NCBI GenBank assembly: GCA_964396895.1
Contig: CAYNGJ010000010.1
Span: forward strand, 62,001-126,000
Source of the DNA: UBA2334 sp964396895
Lineage (GTDB): Bacteria > Pseudomonadota > Gammaproteobacteria > Burkholderiales > Burkholderiaceae_C
Length of the DNA stretch: 64,000 bases
Direction: 5' to 3'
The notes beneath the pieces are model-generated. The model was not told the DNA's origin, searched no databases, and worked only from the letters and a program-made list of their open reading frames with translations. Below are positions 25,459 through 33,842 of the stretch, in pieces (the first letter of the stretch is position 1; every line of letters starts with the position of its first letter). Position numbers and translations under genes: made by a program.

Positions 25459-26475
25459 TCAAACCAGCTTGACCAGCTGCTTGCCAAAGTTTTTGCCCTT
25501 GAGCAAGCCAATGAAGGCCTCGGGCGCGGCGGCAAGGCCTTGCGCCACGCTCTCGCGGGGGCGGAGTTGGCCGGTGGCCACCAGGGTGCCCAGCTCGGTC
25601 AGCGCCTCGGGCCACACCGCCATGTGCTCGCTGACGATGAAGCCCTCTATCTTCATGCGGTTGACCAAAATCAGCGCCGGGTTGGCCATGGGCAGGGGCG
25701 CGCCGTTGTAGCCCGCGATCATGCCGCACACCGCGATGCGCGCAAACGCATTGGTGCGCAGCATCACCGCGTCCAGCACCATGCCGCCCACGTTTTCAAA
25801 ATGGCCGTCAATGCCGTTGGGGCAAGCCACCTTCAGTGCCTTGGACAGGCTGATGGCGTCGGCGTGTTCTTTGTAGTCCACACAGGCGTCAAAGCCCAGC
25901 TCGTTGACGGCGTAGGCGGATTTGTCTGGCCCGCCCGCAATGCCCACCACGCGGCAGCCGCGTGCCTTGGCCAACGCACCAAAGGCACTGCCCACCGCGC
26001 CCGTGGCGGCGCTGACCACCACGGTCTCGCCCGCCTTGGGGGCGATGATTTTGACCAAGCCATACCAAGCGGTCACGCCGGGCATGCCCACCGCGCCCAG
26101 GTAGTGGCTCAGCGGCACATGGGTGGTGCTGACTTTGCGCAGCATGCCAGGGGCGTTGCCATCGACCACGCTGTAGGTTTGCCAGCCGCCCATGCCCACC
26201 ACGGTGTCGCCCACGGCAAACTTGGGGTGGCGGCTTTCCACCACCTCACCGGCGGTGCCACCAATCATGACCTCGCCCAAAGGCTGGGGCTGGGCGTAGC
26301 TTTTGCCGTCGTTCATGCGGCCGCGCATGTAGGGGTCCAGGCTGAGGTAGTGGTGGCGCACCAGCACCTGGCCATCGGCCAGCGCGGGGGTGTCGGTGGT
26401 GACGAGCTTGAAGTTGGCGGCCGTGGCCTCGCCCTGGGGGCGGTTGTCGAGCACAATTTGTGGGTTCTGGGGCAT
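25459..26475 (-). CDS. NADP-dependent medium-chain oxidoreductase (zinc-free, CurA-like)
   Basis: 338 residues from the ATG at 26475. It matches the CurA/leukotriene B4 12-hydroxydehydrogenase branch of medium-chain reductases: DPYMRGRMNDGKSYAQP, GTAGEVVESRHP, GAVGMPGVTAWYGL, and the Rossmann segment VVVSAATGAVGSAFGALAKARGCRVVG. HFENVGGMVLDAVM and CGMIAGYN follow. No structural or catalytic zinc Cys set is present. Such enzymes reduce the double bond of enones. It starts 95 bp after the hotdog gene, with a repeat copy in the gap. Confidence 0.93.
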   Translation of the reverse strand: MPQNPQIVLDNRPQGEATAANFKLVTTDTPALADGQVLVRHHYLSLDPYMRGRMNDGKSYAQPQPLGEVMIGGTAGEVVESRHPKFAVGDTVVGMGGWQTYSVVDGNAPGMLRKVSTTHVPLSHYLGAVGMPGVTAWYGLVKIIAPKAGETVVVSAATGAVGSAFGALAKARGCRVVGIAGGPDKSAYAVNELGFDACVDYKEHADAISLSKALKVACPNGIDGHFENVGGMVLDAVMLRTNAFARIAVCGMIAGYNGAPLPMANPALILVNRMKIEGFIVSEHMAVWPEALTELGTLVATGQLRPRESVAQGLAAAPEAFIGLLKGKNFGKQLVKLV

Positions 26476-26507
26476 GGTGTGTCCTGGCGAGAAAAAGAAA
26501 AATACTC

Positions 26508-26575
26508 CTGATTCAGAAGCAAACTGTTCAATCAGGAAAAGCGTTGAGTGGCAAAAATATGCAGAAAATATCAGT
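26508..26575 (+). repeat. AT-rich dispersed repeat, copy 5 (between reductase and thioesterase)
   Basis: On the plus strand AAGC (26517-26520), exactly 18 nt (AAACTGTTCAATCAGGAA), then AAGCGT (26539-26544), TGAGTGGC and AAAAATATGCAGAAAATAT. The ACTGTTCAAT core is identical to that of copy 6. It overlaps the end of the thioesterase gene by a few bases. Confidence 0.75.
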
Positions 26576-27050
26576 CCGTCGGGATGGGGCCAGCTGCGGG
26601 ACCCGCGTTGGTCGGGCCGTTGAGCGGTTGTACCGAGCGGTCGGGCGCGGCCAGGCGGCGCACGTACTTGAAGGTGCCGGTGGCGTGGGCACACAAACGG
26701 CCCTTGGCGTCCACCACCCGCCCCTCGGTGAAGGCCATGGTGGTGGTCCGCTGCAACAGCTTGCCGGTGGCCAGCAGCGGTCCACCTTCGCGCTTGGCGG
26801 CGGCCATGAAGCTGGTTTTCATTTCGATGGTGACCACCCCCATTTCGGCGTCTGGCCCGGTCAGCACACTGCGCGCTGCATGTGCCATGACCACGTCCAG
26901 CAGCGTCATGCTGGCGCCGCCGTGCACCACGTTGAACGAGTTGAGGTGCTCGGGCGCGGCGGCATAGCGAATGTCGGCTTCGCCATCGGCCATGCGCAGC
27001 AGCTCAAAGCCCAGGTGGACCACAAAGGGGATGTGTACGCTGAATTCCAT
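26571..27050 (-). CDS. PaaI-family hotdog thioesterase
   Basis: 159 residues from the ATG at 27050. The hotdog core is FNVVHGGASMTLLDVVMAHAAR, containing the HGG-x-x-x-x-L-x-D signature of PaaI-like acyl-CoA thioesterases, followed by VVTIEMKTSFMAAAKREGG and VVDAKGRLCAHATGTFKYV. It would hydrolyse aryl- or acyl-CoA esters. The C-terminus past residue 140 is low complexity. It begins 17 bp after an SDR gene on the same strand. Confidence 0.9.
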   Translation of the reverse strand: MEFSVHIPFVVHLGFELLRMADGEADIRYAAAPEHLNSFNVVHGGASMTLLDVVMAHAARSVLTGPDAEMGVVTIEMKTSFMAAAKREGGPLLATGKLLQRTTTMAFTEGRVVDAKGRLCAHATGTFKYVRRLAAPDRSVQPLNGPTNAGPAAGPIPTD

Positions 27051-27067
27051 GCAGAGGTTCCTTGTGT

Positions 27068-27871
27068 TCAACCGCCCACCAGGGCGCTGACGCCGCCGTC
27101 CACCGCCAGCCATTGGCCGGTGATGTGCTTGCCCGCGTCCGACGCGTAGAGCAGGGTCAGGCCCTTGAGGTCTTCGTCGTCGCCCAGGCGGCGCAGCGGC
27201 GCGTGGGACTTGAGGTTGTCCTCACCCAGCTTGTCCAGCAGGCCAGCGGTCATTTTGCTGGGAAAAAAGCCGGGGCAAATGGCGTTGACGTTGATGCCCC
27301 GCGGCCCCCACTCCCCGGCCAGCGTGCGGGTGAAGTTGATGACCGCCGCCTTGGACGTGTTGTAGGCAATGGTCTGCATGCCCGGCGGGTTGCCGCCCAG
27401 TCCGGCGATGCTGGCCACATTGATGATGCGCCCCCCCGTGCCGCCGCCCTGGCGGGCCAGCATGCTGCGCTTGGCCACCTGCTGGCTGAGCAAGAAATAG
27501 CCGCGCACGTTCAGGTTCATCACCTTGTCCCACGCGGCCACGGGGTGGTCTTCGGCGGGGGCGCCCCAGGTGGCCCCGGCGTTGTTCACCAAAATGTCGA
27601 TGTCGCCCATGCGCTGCAGGGTTTCGTCCACCAGGTGGGTGATGCTGCCCTCATCGGCGCAGTCGGCGGCCACCCAGCGGGCGTCGATGCCGGCGGCCTG
27701 CAACTCGGCCACGGCGGCTTCCAGGTCGGCGGCCTTGCGCGAACTGAGCATGACGCGGGCACCGGCCTCGCCCAGCGCATGCGCCATTTGCAGGCCAAGG
27801 CCGCGCGAGCCGCCGGTGACGAGGGCGGTCTTGCCCTGGAGGTTGAACAGTTGCTGAACGGTGCGTGTCAT
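27068..27871 (-). CDS. SDR family oxidoreductase
   Basis: 267 residues from the ATG at 27871. Classical SDR: TGGSRGLG cofactor loop, DCADEGS, NNAGATWGAPAED, NVASIAGLGGNPPGMQTIAYNTSKAAV (catalytic Ser, Tyr and Lys) and a C-terminal ITGQWLAVDGGVSALVGG. It resembles fatty-acid or 3-hydroxyacyl SDRs, and adjacency to a thioesterase and an enone reductase supports a role in acyl-CoA or ketone metabolism. The exact substrate is unknown. Confidence 0.92.
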   Translation of the reverse strand: MTRTVQQLFNLQGKTALVTGGSRGLGLQMAHALGEAGARVMLSSRKAADLEAAVAELQAAGIDARWVAADCADEGSITHLVDETLQRMGDIDILVNNAGATWGAPAEDHPVAAWDKVMNLNVRGYFLLSQQVAKRSMLARQGGGTGGRIINVASIAGLGGNPPGMQTIAYNTSKAAVINFTRTLAGEWGPRGINVNAICPGFFPSKMTAGLLDKLGEDNLKSHAPLRRLGDDEDLKGLTLLYASDAGKHITGQWLAVDGGVSALVGG

Positions 27872-28052
27872 GTGGGCATTCCTCGGGTGGCTGTGTTGGG
27901 GCGCATTGTGAAAGCCCGCTGCGGGCACCGCTTGTCGCCAGGGCGATAAAGCAGGGTAAGCCCGGGGGCAGGGCTGACAGACCCACAGGTGCGCCACGCG
28001 CCCCTATGATGATGAACCCATTCAGTCGGTTGTCCTCCCACCCCCATTGGCC

Positions 28053-30731
28053 ATGAGTGCTTTTCGCATCGCCCTGCTCTTTCTGGCCTTCGGGTTCGGC
28101 TGGATCGTGCTGTCCGACCACGTGGTGTTGGCCCTGGTGAGCGATGACCAGGTGCGCAACCAGATCCAATCCATCAAAGGCCTGCTGTTTGTGACGCTGA
28201 GTGCCGCACTGGTGTACCTGCTGGTGCGTTCCGCCGAGCGCGGGCGCGCCGCGTTGCAAGCCGAGACGGCGCAGGAACGCGACCGGTTGGCCCAGGTGCT
28301 GCGGGTGAGCCCGGCGGCCATCTACTCGCTGCACGCTGTGCACCCGGCGAGCCAGCCCTTGCAATGGCGCCTGACCCTGGTGGGTCACAACGTGGCACGC
28401 ATTTCCGGCTTCTCACCCCAGGAGTGGCAAACCCAGCCGGGCCTGTGGTTGAGCAGGTTGCACCCGGACGATCGGGACCGGGTCATCGCCGCCCAGCAGC
28501 AGCTGATGACAGAGGGGCAACTGAGCCACGATTACCGGTTCATCCACCTCAGTGGTGAAGTGCGCTGGGTGCACGATGACGTGGTCATGGTGCGCGATGC
28601 ACAGGGACACCCCAGCCAGATCACCGGCGCCTGGTTGGACGTCACCAATCTGAAGGCAGCCGAACTGGCCCAGCGTTCGTCCGAGGACCGCTACCAGCAG
28701 CTGTTTCAGGCCAACCCCTACCCCATGTGGGTGGTGGATGTGCACACGCTGCGGTTTTTGTCGGTCAATGCCGCGACGCTGGACAAATACGGCTACACCG
28801 AAGACGACATGCTGGGCATGACGCTGCACGACATACGCCCCAGCAGCGAACATGCGCGCCTGAACCAGTTCATCCACCACACCCAATCCGCCCCTCTGGC
28901 GTCACCCATGGGGGAGTGGCAGCACCGCAAAAAAGATGGCACAGTGTTCTGGGTGGAAATTGCCGGGCATGCAGTGGAGTTCAATGGGCACCAGGCGCGC
29001 ATGGTCATCGCCCACGACATCACCCAGCGGCGCGAGGTCGACGCCCACCAGCGCCTGATCGCTCAGGTGTTTGAATCCAGCCAGGAAGGCATTTTCATCA
29101 CCGATGCGCACAACCATTTCGTGTCGGTCAACCGGTCGTTCACCCAATTCACCGGCTACTCACTGGTGGATTTGCAGGACCAGAGTCCGACCTTGTTCAA
29201 GTCGGACCACCACGACAAAGCCTTCTACAAAAGCCTGTACGCCAAGGTGCAACAGGAAGGCCGGTGGGAAGGGGAAATCTGGAGTCGCCGCAAGTCCGGC
29301 GAGTTGTTCCCGGCCTGGCTGACCTTCAGCGCCATCCATGACGAGCACCACCAAGTCAGCCAGTTTCTGGGCATCTTCACCGAAACATCCAGCCGAAAGA
29401 ACGCTGAAGAACGCATACAGCGCCTGGCCAACTACGACGGCCTCACCAACCTGCCCAACCGCGCGCTGCTGAACGACCGTGCCCAGGTGGCCCTGGCCAC
29501 GGCCCGCAAAAATCAGGGCCATGTGGTGGCCATGCAGCTGAACGTGGACCACTTCAAAAACATCAACGAGCTGTTTGGCCACGACGCGGGGGACGCCGTG
29601 CTGGTGGAACTGGCCAAGCGCCTGGTGGGCAGCCTCAAGCCCAACGACACCGTGTCACGCCTGGGCGGGGACGACTTCATCATCCTGTTGCCCGCCACCA
29701 CGGCCATGACCGCGGGCCATGTGGCCCTTCGGCTGCTGGCGGCTGTGGGTGCCCCGCTGCACCTGGGCGCGCAGGTGCTGCGCGTCACCGCCAGCATTGG
29801 GGTTGCCGAATTCCCGGACAACGGACTCACCTGGGTGCAGTTGGCCCAGGCCGCCGAAACCGCGGTGAACCAAGCCAAGCGCGATGGCCGCAACACGGTC
29901 AGCCATTTCTCACCGGCCTTGCACCAGCAGCTGCAAGAGGCGCTGGCAGTGGAAAAAGACCTGCAGCAGGCCGTGGAACGTCAGCAGCTGGTGGTGCACT
30001 ACCAGCCCCAGGTGCATGCCCACACGCAGCGTGTGGTCGGGGTGGAGGCACTGGTGCGCTGGCAGCACCCCGAGTGGGGTTTGGTGCCGCCAGGGCGCTT
30101 CATCGGGGTGGCGGAAAAGGCGGGCCTCATTCGCGGCATTGGCGACTGGGTGCTGCAACAGGCGCTGACCGACGTGGCCGCCTGGCAAGCCGACGGTTTG
30201 CCGGTGGTGCCCGTGGCCGTGAACCTCTCCATGGCGCAGTTTCGCCACGAGGGTCTGCTCGATACCGTGACCAACGCCTTGGCCCGCAGTGGCCTGCCTG
30301 CGGGCATGCTGGAGTTGGAGCTGACCGAGAGCGTGGCCATGGAGGACTCGGAATTCACCATTGCCACCATCAACCGCCTCAAGCACCTGGGGGTGCTGCT
30401 GTCCATCGACGACTTTGGCACCGGCTACTCCTCACTCAGTTACCTGAAGCGGTTCGCAGTGGATAAACTCAAAATCGACAAGTCGTTTGTGGACGGTCTG
30501 AACCGAGACCCGGAAGACGAAGCCATCGTCACCGCCGTCATCCAGCTGGCCAAAAGCCTGGGTCTGAAAACCATTGCCGAAGGCGTGGAAACCAGCGACC
30601 AGGCGCTGTTCCTGCGCGCCCGTGGGTGTGACGAGTTCCAGGGTTACCTGTTCAGCCGCCCGGTCCCGGCGGCCGAACTGGCAGACCTGCTAAGCCGTGG
30701 CCCCTTGAAGCCCACCCCACCCCAGCACTGA
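28053..30731 (+). CDS. Membrane PAS-GGDEF-EAL protein, probable c-di-GMP phosphodiesterase
   Basis: 892 residues from the ATG at 28053. Two membrane segments (about 5-25 and 45-62, with GWIVLSD between) precede three PAS domains: about 83-200, 215-330 (YQQLFQANPYPMWVVD) and 335-455 (VFESSQEGIFITDAHN). The GGDEF domain reads RLGGDDFIILLP (538-542), with Asp in place of the catalytic Glu, so cyclase activity is doubtful. The EAL domain looks active: VEALVRWQHPE (665-667), then SIDDFGTGYSSLSYL near 786 and IAEGVETSDQALFL. I infer it degrades c-di-GMP, with the GGDEF domain possibly regulatory. It stands alone, divergent from the SDR gene. Confidence 0.93.
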   Translation: MSAFRIALLFLAFGFGWIVLSDHVVLALVSDDQVRNQIQSIKGLLFVTLSAALVYLLVRSAERGRAALQAETAQERDRLAQVLRVSPAAIYSLHAVHPASQPLQWRLTLVGHNVARISGFSPQEWQTQPGLWLSRLHPDDRDRVIAAQQQLMTEGQLSHDYRFIHLSGEVRWVHDDVVMVRDAQGHPSQITGAWLDVTNLKAAELAQRSSEDRYQQLFQANPYPMWVVDVHTLRFLSVNAATLDKYGYTEDDMLGMTLHDIRPSSEHARLNQFIHHTQSAPLASPMGEWQHRKKDGTVFWVEIAGHAVEFNGHQARMVIAHDITQRREVDAHQRLIAQVFESSQEGIFITDAHNHFVSVNRSFTQFTGYSLVDLQDQSPTLFKSDHHDKAFYKSLYAKVQQEGRWEGEIWSRRKSGELFPAWLTFSAIHDEHHQVSQFLGIFTETSSRKNAEERIQRLANYDGLTNLPNRALLNDRAQVALATARKNQGHVVAMQLNVDHFKNINELFGHDAGDAVLVELAKRLVGSLKPNDTVSRLGGDDFIILLPATTAMTAGHVALRLLAAVGAPLHLGAQVLRVTASIGVAEFPDNGLTWVQLAQAAETAVNQAKRDGRNTVSHFSPALHQQLQEALAVEKDLQQAVERQQLVVHYQPQVHAHTQRVVGVEALVRWQHPEWGLVPPGRFIGVAEKAGLIRGIGDWVLQQALTDVAAWQADGLPVVPVAVNLSMAQFRHEGLLDTVTNALARSGLPAGMLELELTESVAMEDSEFTIATINRLKHLGVLLSIDDFGTGYSSLSYLKRFAVDKLKIDKSFVDGLNRDPEDEAIVTAVIQLAKSLGLKTIAEGVETSDQALFLRARGCDEFQGYLFSRPVPAAELADLLSRGPLKPTPPQH

Positions 30732-30756
30732 TCGCCACCGACGGAAACGCTTGGCG

Positions 30757-32676
30757 TCAGAACGCGTCTTCAGGCAGCAAGGCGCACAGCGGGTCGCGCT
30801 GGCTCACCACCCGCAGCCAGGCCCCGATTTTGGGCAGTTCATAGTGGTAAAAATAGGCTCCAGCGCTTACCCTACCTAAATTCTCTGCTACCACCAAACC
30901 AGGGTCTCGGACCAGCACGGCACAGGCCACGTCCAACCACACCCAGGCCAACACCGTGTGCCCGAAAGCCTGCAGGTAGGGCACGGCGTTGGCCAGGGCC
31001 TCGCTGGGGTTGCCGGTGGCCCAGGCGGCACGGGTGGCCACCCCCACGTCGGCCAGCGCTTGGTCCAGCGCGTTGGCTTGCGCATTCAGCTCGGCCGCAC
31101 GGGCGGGAGCGCCAGCCAGCCCCCCCGCCAGCGCCCGCGCGCGCTCGGCGGTGTCTTGCATGCGGGCGGCCAGCAACTGCAGGCCTTTGCCCTCCTCCAT
31201 CAGCACTTTGCGGCCCAGCAGGTCCATGGCCTGTATGCCGTGCGTGCCCTCGTGGATCATGTTCAGACGGTTGTCGCGCCAGTACTGCTCCACGGGGAAG
31301 TCGCGCGTGTAGCCGTAGCCGCCGTGCACCTGGATGGCCAGGCTGTTGGCCTCCAGGCACCACTCGCTGGGCCAGCTTTTGGCGATGGGGGTCAGCACCT
31401 CCAGCAGCAGGCGGGCCTCGTCGGCGGCATCGGGGGCGCCGGTGTGTTGCTCGTCCACCAGGCGGGCGCAGTACAGGGCCAGCGCCAGTGAACCTTCGCT
31501 GTAGCTTTTCTGGGCCAGCAACATGCGCTTGACGTCGGCGTGCTCGATGATGCGCACCTGGGCCTGCGAGGCATCTTTCCCGCCCGCTCCCATGGGCCTG
31601 CCCTGGGGGCGGTTTTTGGCGTAGTCCAACGACGCATGGTAGCCCGCCAGGCCCAGCATGGTGGCGGCCAGTCCGACGCCGATGCGGGCCTCGTTCATCA
31701 TGTGGAACATGCAGTGCAGGCCCTTGCCGGGCTGGCCCACCAGGTAACCAATGGCGCCACTGCCCTGCCCGTCCAGCCCCGGCCCGCAGGCCGCGCCGTG
31801 CCCTGGCAAATTCTTGAACTGGCCTTCGCCAAAGTTGAGCAAGGTGTTGGTGGTGCCGCGCCAGCCGCATTTGTGGTTGAGCCCGGCCAAGGCGACGTCG
31901 TTGCGCTGGCCGGTCAGCTCGCCAGTGGCGTTGACCAGCTTCTTGGGCACGATGAAGAGCGAAATGCCCTTCACCCCTGGCAGCAGCTTGCCCTGCGCAT
32001 CGGGGATTTTGGCCAGCACCAGGTGCACGATGTTCTCGGTCAGGTCGTGTTCGCCGGCCGAAATCCACATTTTGTTGCCGCGCAGGCGGTAGCGGGGGCC
32101 CAGCGGATCGGCCTCGGCACCTTCACCGTCGGGCACGGCGCGGGTGGCCACGTCGCTCAATGACGAGCCCGCCTGTGGCTCGCTCAGGCACATGGTGCCC
32201 GACCACTGTCCGGCAAACTCGCGCGCCGCGAACACGGTTTTTTGGGTGGGCGTGCCGTGCACCATCAGCAAGTTGGCGTTGCCCGTGGTCAGCATGCCCG
32301 AGCCCATGCTGACCGAGGCATGGGCAAAAAAGGTGTTGGCCGCCGCCTCGATGGTGTAAGGCAACTGCATGCCGCCCACCTCGTAATCCTGCGCGGCGCT
32401 GAGCATGCCGCTGTCGGCATAGGCCTTTTGGGCATCGTGCGTGGCTTGGGGCAGCACCACGCGCAGGCTGCCGTCGGGGTCGGTCACGGTGGTGGGCTCT
32501 TGCGTGTCCACCAGGCGGTTGAAGGGGGCGTACTTGTCGCGGGCAATGCGCTCGCAGGTGTCGAGCACGGCGTCAAAGGTGTCGCGGCTGTGGTCGGCAA
32601 AGCGCTCGCGCTGGCCCAGTGCGGGTGCATCCAGCCAGTCGTACAGCAGAAAATCGAGTGTGGTGCGCAGTGTCAT
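30757..32676 (-). CDS. Acyl-CoA dehydrogenase, long (about 600-residue) type
   Basis: 639 residues. An FAD-dependent enzyme that makes the alpha-beta double bond of acyl-CoA. Visible features are LPYTIEAAANTFFAHASVSM, the FAD/substrate segment GTMCLSEPQAGSSLSDV, GNKMWISAGEHDLTENIVHL, and the C-terminal EQYWRDNRLNMIHEGTHGIQ, where the Glu is the likely base. The length and IHEGT block fit the DmdC/AidB-like long branch. Residues about 596-610 (GRVSAGAYF region) are encoded by a segment matching the dispersed AT-rich repeat. A full repeat copy also lies just before the start. Confidence 0.92.
   Translation of the reverse strand: MTLRTTLDFLLYDWLDAPALGQRERFADHSRDTFDAVLDTCERIARDKYAPFNRLVDTQEPTTVTDPDGSLRVVLPQATHDAQKAYADSGMLSAAQDYEVGGMQLPYTIEAAANTFFAHASVSMGSGMLTTGNANLLMVHGTPTQKTVFAAREFAGQWSGTMCLSEPQAGSSLSDVATRAVPDGEGAEADPLGPRYRLRGNKMWISAGEHDLTENIVHLVLAKIPDAQGKLLPGVKGISLFIVPKKLVNATGELTGQRNDVALAGLNHKCGWRGTTNTLLNFGEGQFKNLPGHGAACGPGLDGQGSGAIGYLVGQPGKGLHCMFHMMNEARIGVGLAATMLGLAGYHASLDYAKNRPQGRPMGAGGKDASQAQVRIIEHADVKRMLLAQKSYSEGSLALALYCARLVDEQHTGAPDAADEARLLLEVLTPIAKSWPSEWCLEANSLAIQVHGGYGYTRDFPVEQYWRDNRLNMIHEGTHGIQAMDLLGRKVLMEEGKGLQLLAARMQDTAERARALAGGLAGAPARAAELNAQANALDQALADVGVATRAAWATGNPSEALANAVPYLQAFGHTVLAWVWLDVACAVLVRDPGLVVAENLGRVSAGAYFYHYELPKIGAWLRVVSQRDPLCALLPEDAF
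30848..30892 (-). repeat. AT-rich dispersed repeat, copy 10 (candidate, inside acyl-CoA dehydrogenase gene)
   Basis: On the minus strand TAGC (30890-30887), exactly 18 nt, then AAGCGC (30868-30863) followed by TGGAGCCTATTTTT. TAGCAGA and AAGCGCTGGAG are identical to the copy inside tex. The outer flanks are less AT-rich, so this is the weakest copy. Confidence 0.55.
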
Positions 32677-32681
32677 GGTGA

Positions 32682-32746
32682 ATTTAAAGCCAAAAACGCC
32701 TTCAGCGCTTTATTAAATTGAACAGTTAGCTATCAAATATTTTGAA
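32682..32746 (-). repeat. AT-rich dispersed repeat, copy 6 (upstream of acyl-CoA dehydrogenase)
   Basis: On the minus strand an ATTCAAAATATTTGA lead-in, TAGC (32732-32729), exactly 18 nt (TAACTGTTCAATTTAATA), then AAGCGC (32710-32705), TGAAGGC and GTTTTTGGCTTTAAATTC, ending about 5 bp before the dehydrogenase ATG. It therefore forms the whole leader of that gene. The rest of the 204-bp gap to the AraC gene holds nothing I recognise. Confidence 0.8.
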
Positions 32747-32880
32747 TGACCTGGTGGCCGATGACCCCGAAAACCGGGTTTGCCACGGCTGGGCTGGGGC
32801 GGTACCGCCAGGCCAACGAGTGTCTCCGCTGGCCGCGCCTTGGCAAGGGGGCTCACCCGCACAGGCGGCGGGTTTTCGTC

Positions 32881-33756
32881 TCAGGCGGGACAGGCCAGCC
32901 GCGCGTCGACCCGCCCCATGGCGCGCGACAGGGTGGCCGCGCTGGCGTAGCCCGTTTCGTGCGCCACGCGCTTGAGTCCCTGGCCGGTGGCCACCAGGCG
33001 CTGGGCCATGGCCAGGCGCAGGCCTTCCAGGTACTTGCCCGCCGACACGCCCATGACCTGTTTGAACCGCGTGGCAAACGCCGTGCGCGACATGCCCGCC
33101 TCCACGGCCAGGTGGTCCAGCGTCCAAGGCTGGGCCGGGTGGGTGTGCATGGCCACCAGGGCCCGGGCCAGGCGGGGGTCGGCCAGGCCACCAAACAGGC
33201 CCACCTGGTTCAGGGGGTGCATGACCCAGTGGCGCAACAGCCCAATCAGCAAAATGTCGCCTGCGCGGTCCATGAGCAGGGGCTGGCCGCAGCGGGTGGC
33301 CTGCATTTCACTGGCCATGAGTTGGACGATTTGCGCCAATGATGGGTCGGCCGTGTGCAGCGCGATGTGCTCGGCCCGACGGAATTCCCGCAGCAGCAGC
33401 GGCCCCACCGGTCCGTCGAACACCACGGCAAAACTCACCCAGGGGCGCCAACCCTGGCCTTGCAGGGCCGCCCGTTCGGCCTGCTCGCCTGCGGGGCACA
33501 CCAGCAAGGACAGGCCTTGCAAGGCAGCCGCCGAACCGCCCGGCGCCCAGGCGGGGTCGCACAGGATGTGCAGGTCCAGCCCCCGGCTGCCATCCCCGTC
33601 TGTGGCCGGGCAGCCGCCGTCTGCGGGGGTTCGTGGCTGGGGCCAGGGGGCGGGTGCAGCCAAGGCCTGCGACGAGCGGGTCTGGCACAGCACCACGCGG
33701 GGCGACAACCCGTGCAACAGGGCAGACAGGCGGTCCAGGTGAAGGTGTTGGTTCAT
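32881..33756 (-). CDS. AraC-family transcriptional regulator
   Basis: 291 residues from the ATG at 33756. The N-terminal ligand part (cupin-like, about 1-170) includes LDRLSALLHGLSPRVVLCQ and FRRAEHIALHTADPSLAQIVQLMASEM. The C-terminal double helix-turn-helix is clear: WTLDHLAVEAGMSRTAFATRFKQVMG and LKRVAHETGYASAATLSRAMGR. It is divergent from a GST-haloacid dehalogenase pair and probably controls it. Two direct repeats in the 86-bp intergenic region are likely its binding sites. The effector is unknown. Confidence 0.92.
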   Translation of the reverse strand: MNQHLHLDRLSALLHGLSPRVVLCQTRSSQALAAPAPWPQPRTPADGGCPATDGDGSRGLDLHILCDPAWAPGGSAAALQGLSLLVCPAGEQAERAALQGQGWRPWVSFAVVFDGPVGPLLLREFRRAEHIALHTADPSLAQIVQLMASEMQATRCGQPLLMDRAGDILLIGLLRHWVMHPLNQVGLFGGLADPRLARALVAMHTHPAQPWTLDHLAVEAGMSRTAFATRFKQVMGVSAGKYLEGLRLAMAQRLVATGQGLKRVAHETGYASAATLSRAMGRVDARLACPA

Positions 33757-33781
33757 GTGGATTTGTACGAATGGCAAACGA

Positions 33782-33816
33782 TTCAGGACAATATGTAACA
33801 TACCGTTCAGCACAAT
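33782..33816 (+). promoter_or_regulatory. Direct repeats, candidate AraC-type binding sites
   Basis: TTCAGGACAAT (33782-33792) and TTCAGCACAAT (33806-33816) match at 10 of 11 positions and start 24 bp apart, a little over two helical turns. They lie between the AraC gene (start 33756) and the GST gene (start 33843). Head-to-tail half-sites with this spacing are typical of AraC-family operators. Confidence 0.5.
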
Positions 33817-33842
33817 GCCACTTTCTGTCCTGGAGACCCAAC

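Noticed and set aside
32726..33127. Minus-strand open frame overlapping the AraC gene end and the gap
   Set aside because: It is out of frame with the AraC double helix-turn-helix, which is clearly coding, and shows no domain.
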